Below are positions 63,490 to 64,000 of a stretch of DNA of 64,000 bases, one piece after another (within the stretch, counting starts at the first letter, position 1; each line of letters starts with the position of its first letter). The stretch covers positions 4,774,001 to 4,838,000 of the forward strand of contig NZ_CP011789.1 in assembly GCF_001636055.1 (NCBI RefSeq), read 5' to 3'. Position numbers and translations under genes: made by a program. Source of the stretch: Pseudomonas putida. GTDB taxonomy: Bacteria > Pseudomonadota > Gammaproteobacteria > Pseudomonadales > Pseudomonadaceae. A model generated the notes under the pieces. The model worked only from the letters and a program-made list of their open reading frames with translations. It made no database searches and was not told where the DNA came from.

Positions 63490-63570
63490 ATGGAGCTCAT
63501 CCGCCCGACCTTGCCGTGCCCGTCGCCCGCCTCGTCCCGTCATCGCCGGGAGTGCCAGCATGCAGCCTGA
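63490..63570 (+). CDS. Leader ORF overlapping the permease start
   Basis: 26 codons ([12 protein letters not shown] to RRECQHAA) with a good AAAGGTG ribosome site. The frame ends 11 bases inside the permease gene (its ATG is 63560), in a different frame. This arrangement suggests translational coupling or leader-peptide control of the permease. The peptide itself resembles no known product. Confidence 0.45.
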   Translation: MELIRPTLPCPSPASSRHRRECQHAA

Positions 63571-64000
63571 GCACCCTGCCAGCCGTCACGAGCAGTTTCG
63601 CAAGTCCCTGCGCCTCTGGCAGGTCGTGATCATCGGCCTGGCGTACATCGCGCCAATGACCGTCTTCGATACCTTCGGCATCGTCTCCGGCATCACCGCC
63701 GGTCACGTGCCCAGCGCCTACATCCTGGCCCTGCTGGGCATCCTGTTCACCGCCGTGAGCTACGGCACGCTGGTACGGCGTTTCCCCGAGTCGGGATCGG
63801 CCTACACCTACACGCAACGTGCGATCAACCCGCACGTGGGTTTCCTGGTCGGCTGGTCGTCGCTGCTCGACTACCTGTTGCTGCCGATGGTCAACGCCCT
63901 GCTGGCCAAGCTGTACCTGTCGGCGATGTTCCCCGAGGTGCCGGCATGGGTGTGGGTGGTGGCCTTCGTCACCCTGATCAGCCTGGTCAACATGCGCAGC
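63560..64000 (+). CDS. APC-family amino acid/polyamine permease, 5' part
   Basis: 147 residues visible, incomplete at the window edge. [40 protein letters not shown] is helix 1-2 of the APC superfamily with the unwound substrate-binding segment ([11 protein letters not shown]), followed by [39 protein letters not shown]. It resembles putrescine/amino-acid importers of the PuuP/PlaP type; substrate uncertain. ATG 63560 has a GGGAG site and lies inside a preceding leader ORF. Confidence 0.85.
   Translation, partial: MQPEHPASRHEQFRKSLRLWQVVIIGLAYIAPMTVFDTFGIVSGITAGHVPSAYILALLGILFTAVSYGTLVRRFPESGSAYTYTQRAINPHVGFLVGWSSLLDYLLLPMVNALLAKLYLSAMFPEVPAWVWVVAFVTLISLVNMRS

Overview
The window is ordinary chromosome of a Pseudomonas, most likely the P. 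putida group. This is inferred from the high GC content, the GCGGGCAAGCCCGCTCC-type REP elements between genes, a chemoreceptor with an HBM-like sensor region, a DUF3509-like small protein, and a cob operon order I recall from that group. About 65 protein genes, three tRNAs, two riboswitches and one probable antitermination leader are visible. I see no prophage, insertion sequence, CRISPR array or conjugation gene.

Layout. Positions 1-1874 hold the start of assimilatory nitrate reductase nasA on the minus strand. It is preceded by a sigma-54 promoter and a hairpin/terminator leader. Next on the plus strand come a ParD-like regulator overlapping a second methionine aminopeptidase gene (2210-3186), then DUF1266 and J-domain genes that converge on the Hsp70 gene hscC (3256-8330). 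From 8.6 to 16 kb there are a small secreted protein, tRNA-Val/tRNA-Asp, rdgC, a BASS transporter, a guanidine-II riboswitch with its exporter, an LplT-PlsC fusion and a chemoreceptor. From 16.3 to 22 kb lie a GntR-MFS-amidohydrolase set, a TehA-type transporter and an MFS exporter. A transporter-type hybrid sensor kinase and rmuC overlap at their 3' ends at 25.56 kb.

Positions 27.5-29 kb are gene-poor. They hold a DnaA-box-like cluster, a possible long structured leader and a DUF3509 gene. fadL follows, then a LysR/DUF2798 divergent pair. A MarR gene with two matching palindromic operators heads a run of MFS transporter, 40-residue membrane protein and glutathione peroxidase genes. A GH5 glycosidase gene sits between these and the cobalamin operon.

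Ten cobalamin genes (35935-44704, minus strand) form one tightly overlapping operon behind a cobalamin riboswitch. They cover the steps from cobyrinate amidation to nucleotide loop assembly, including bluB for the lower ligand. Next come two NlpC/P60 lipoproteins and hda. A quaternary-amine-type binding protein follows, overlapping an esterase gene, with tandem ArgR-like direct repeats upstream; a CitA-type citrate transporter comes after.

The right third is core metabolism and envelope: tRNA-Ser, purC, an MBL hydrolase, bamC, dapA, gcvR, bcp, a PerM-family protein, a TusA-like protein, an M48 peptidase (BepA type), nadA and a YdgA-like protein. The window ends inside an amino-acid permease gene with a long leader carrying two short ORFs. 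Nothing here is clearly a new defence or mobile system. The most notable signals are regulatory: the nasA leader, the DUF3509 leader, the MarR operators, the ArgR-like repeats and the permease leader ORFs.
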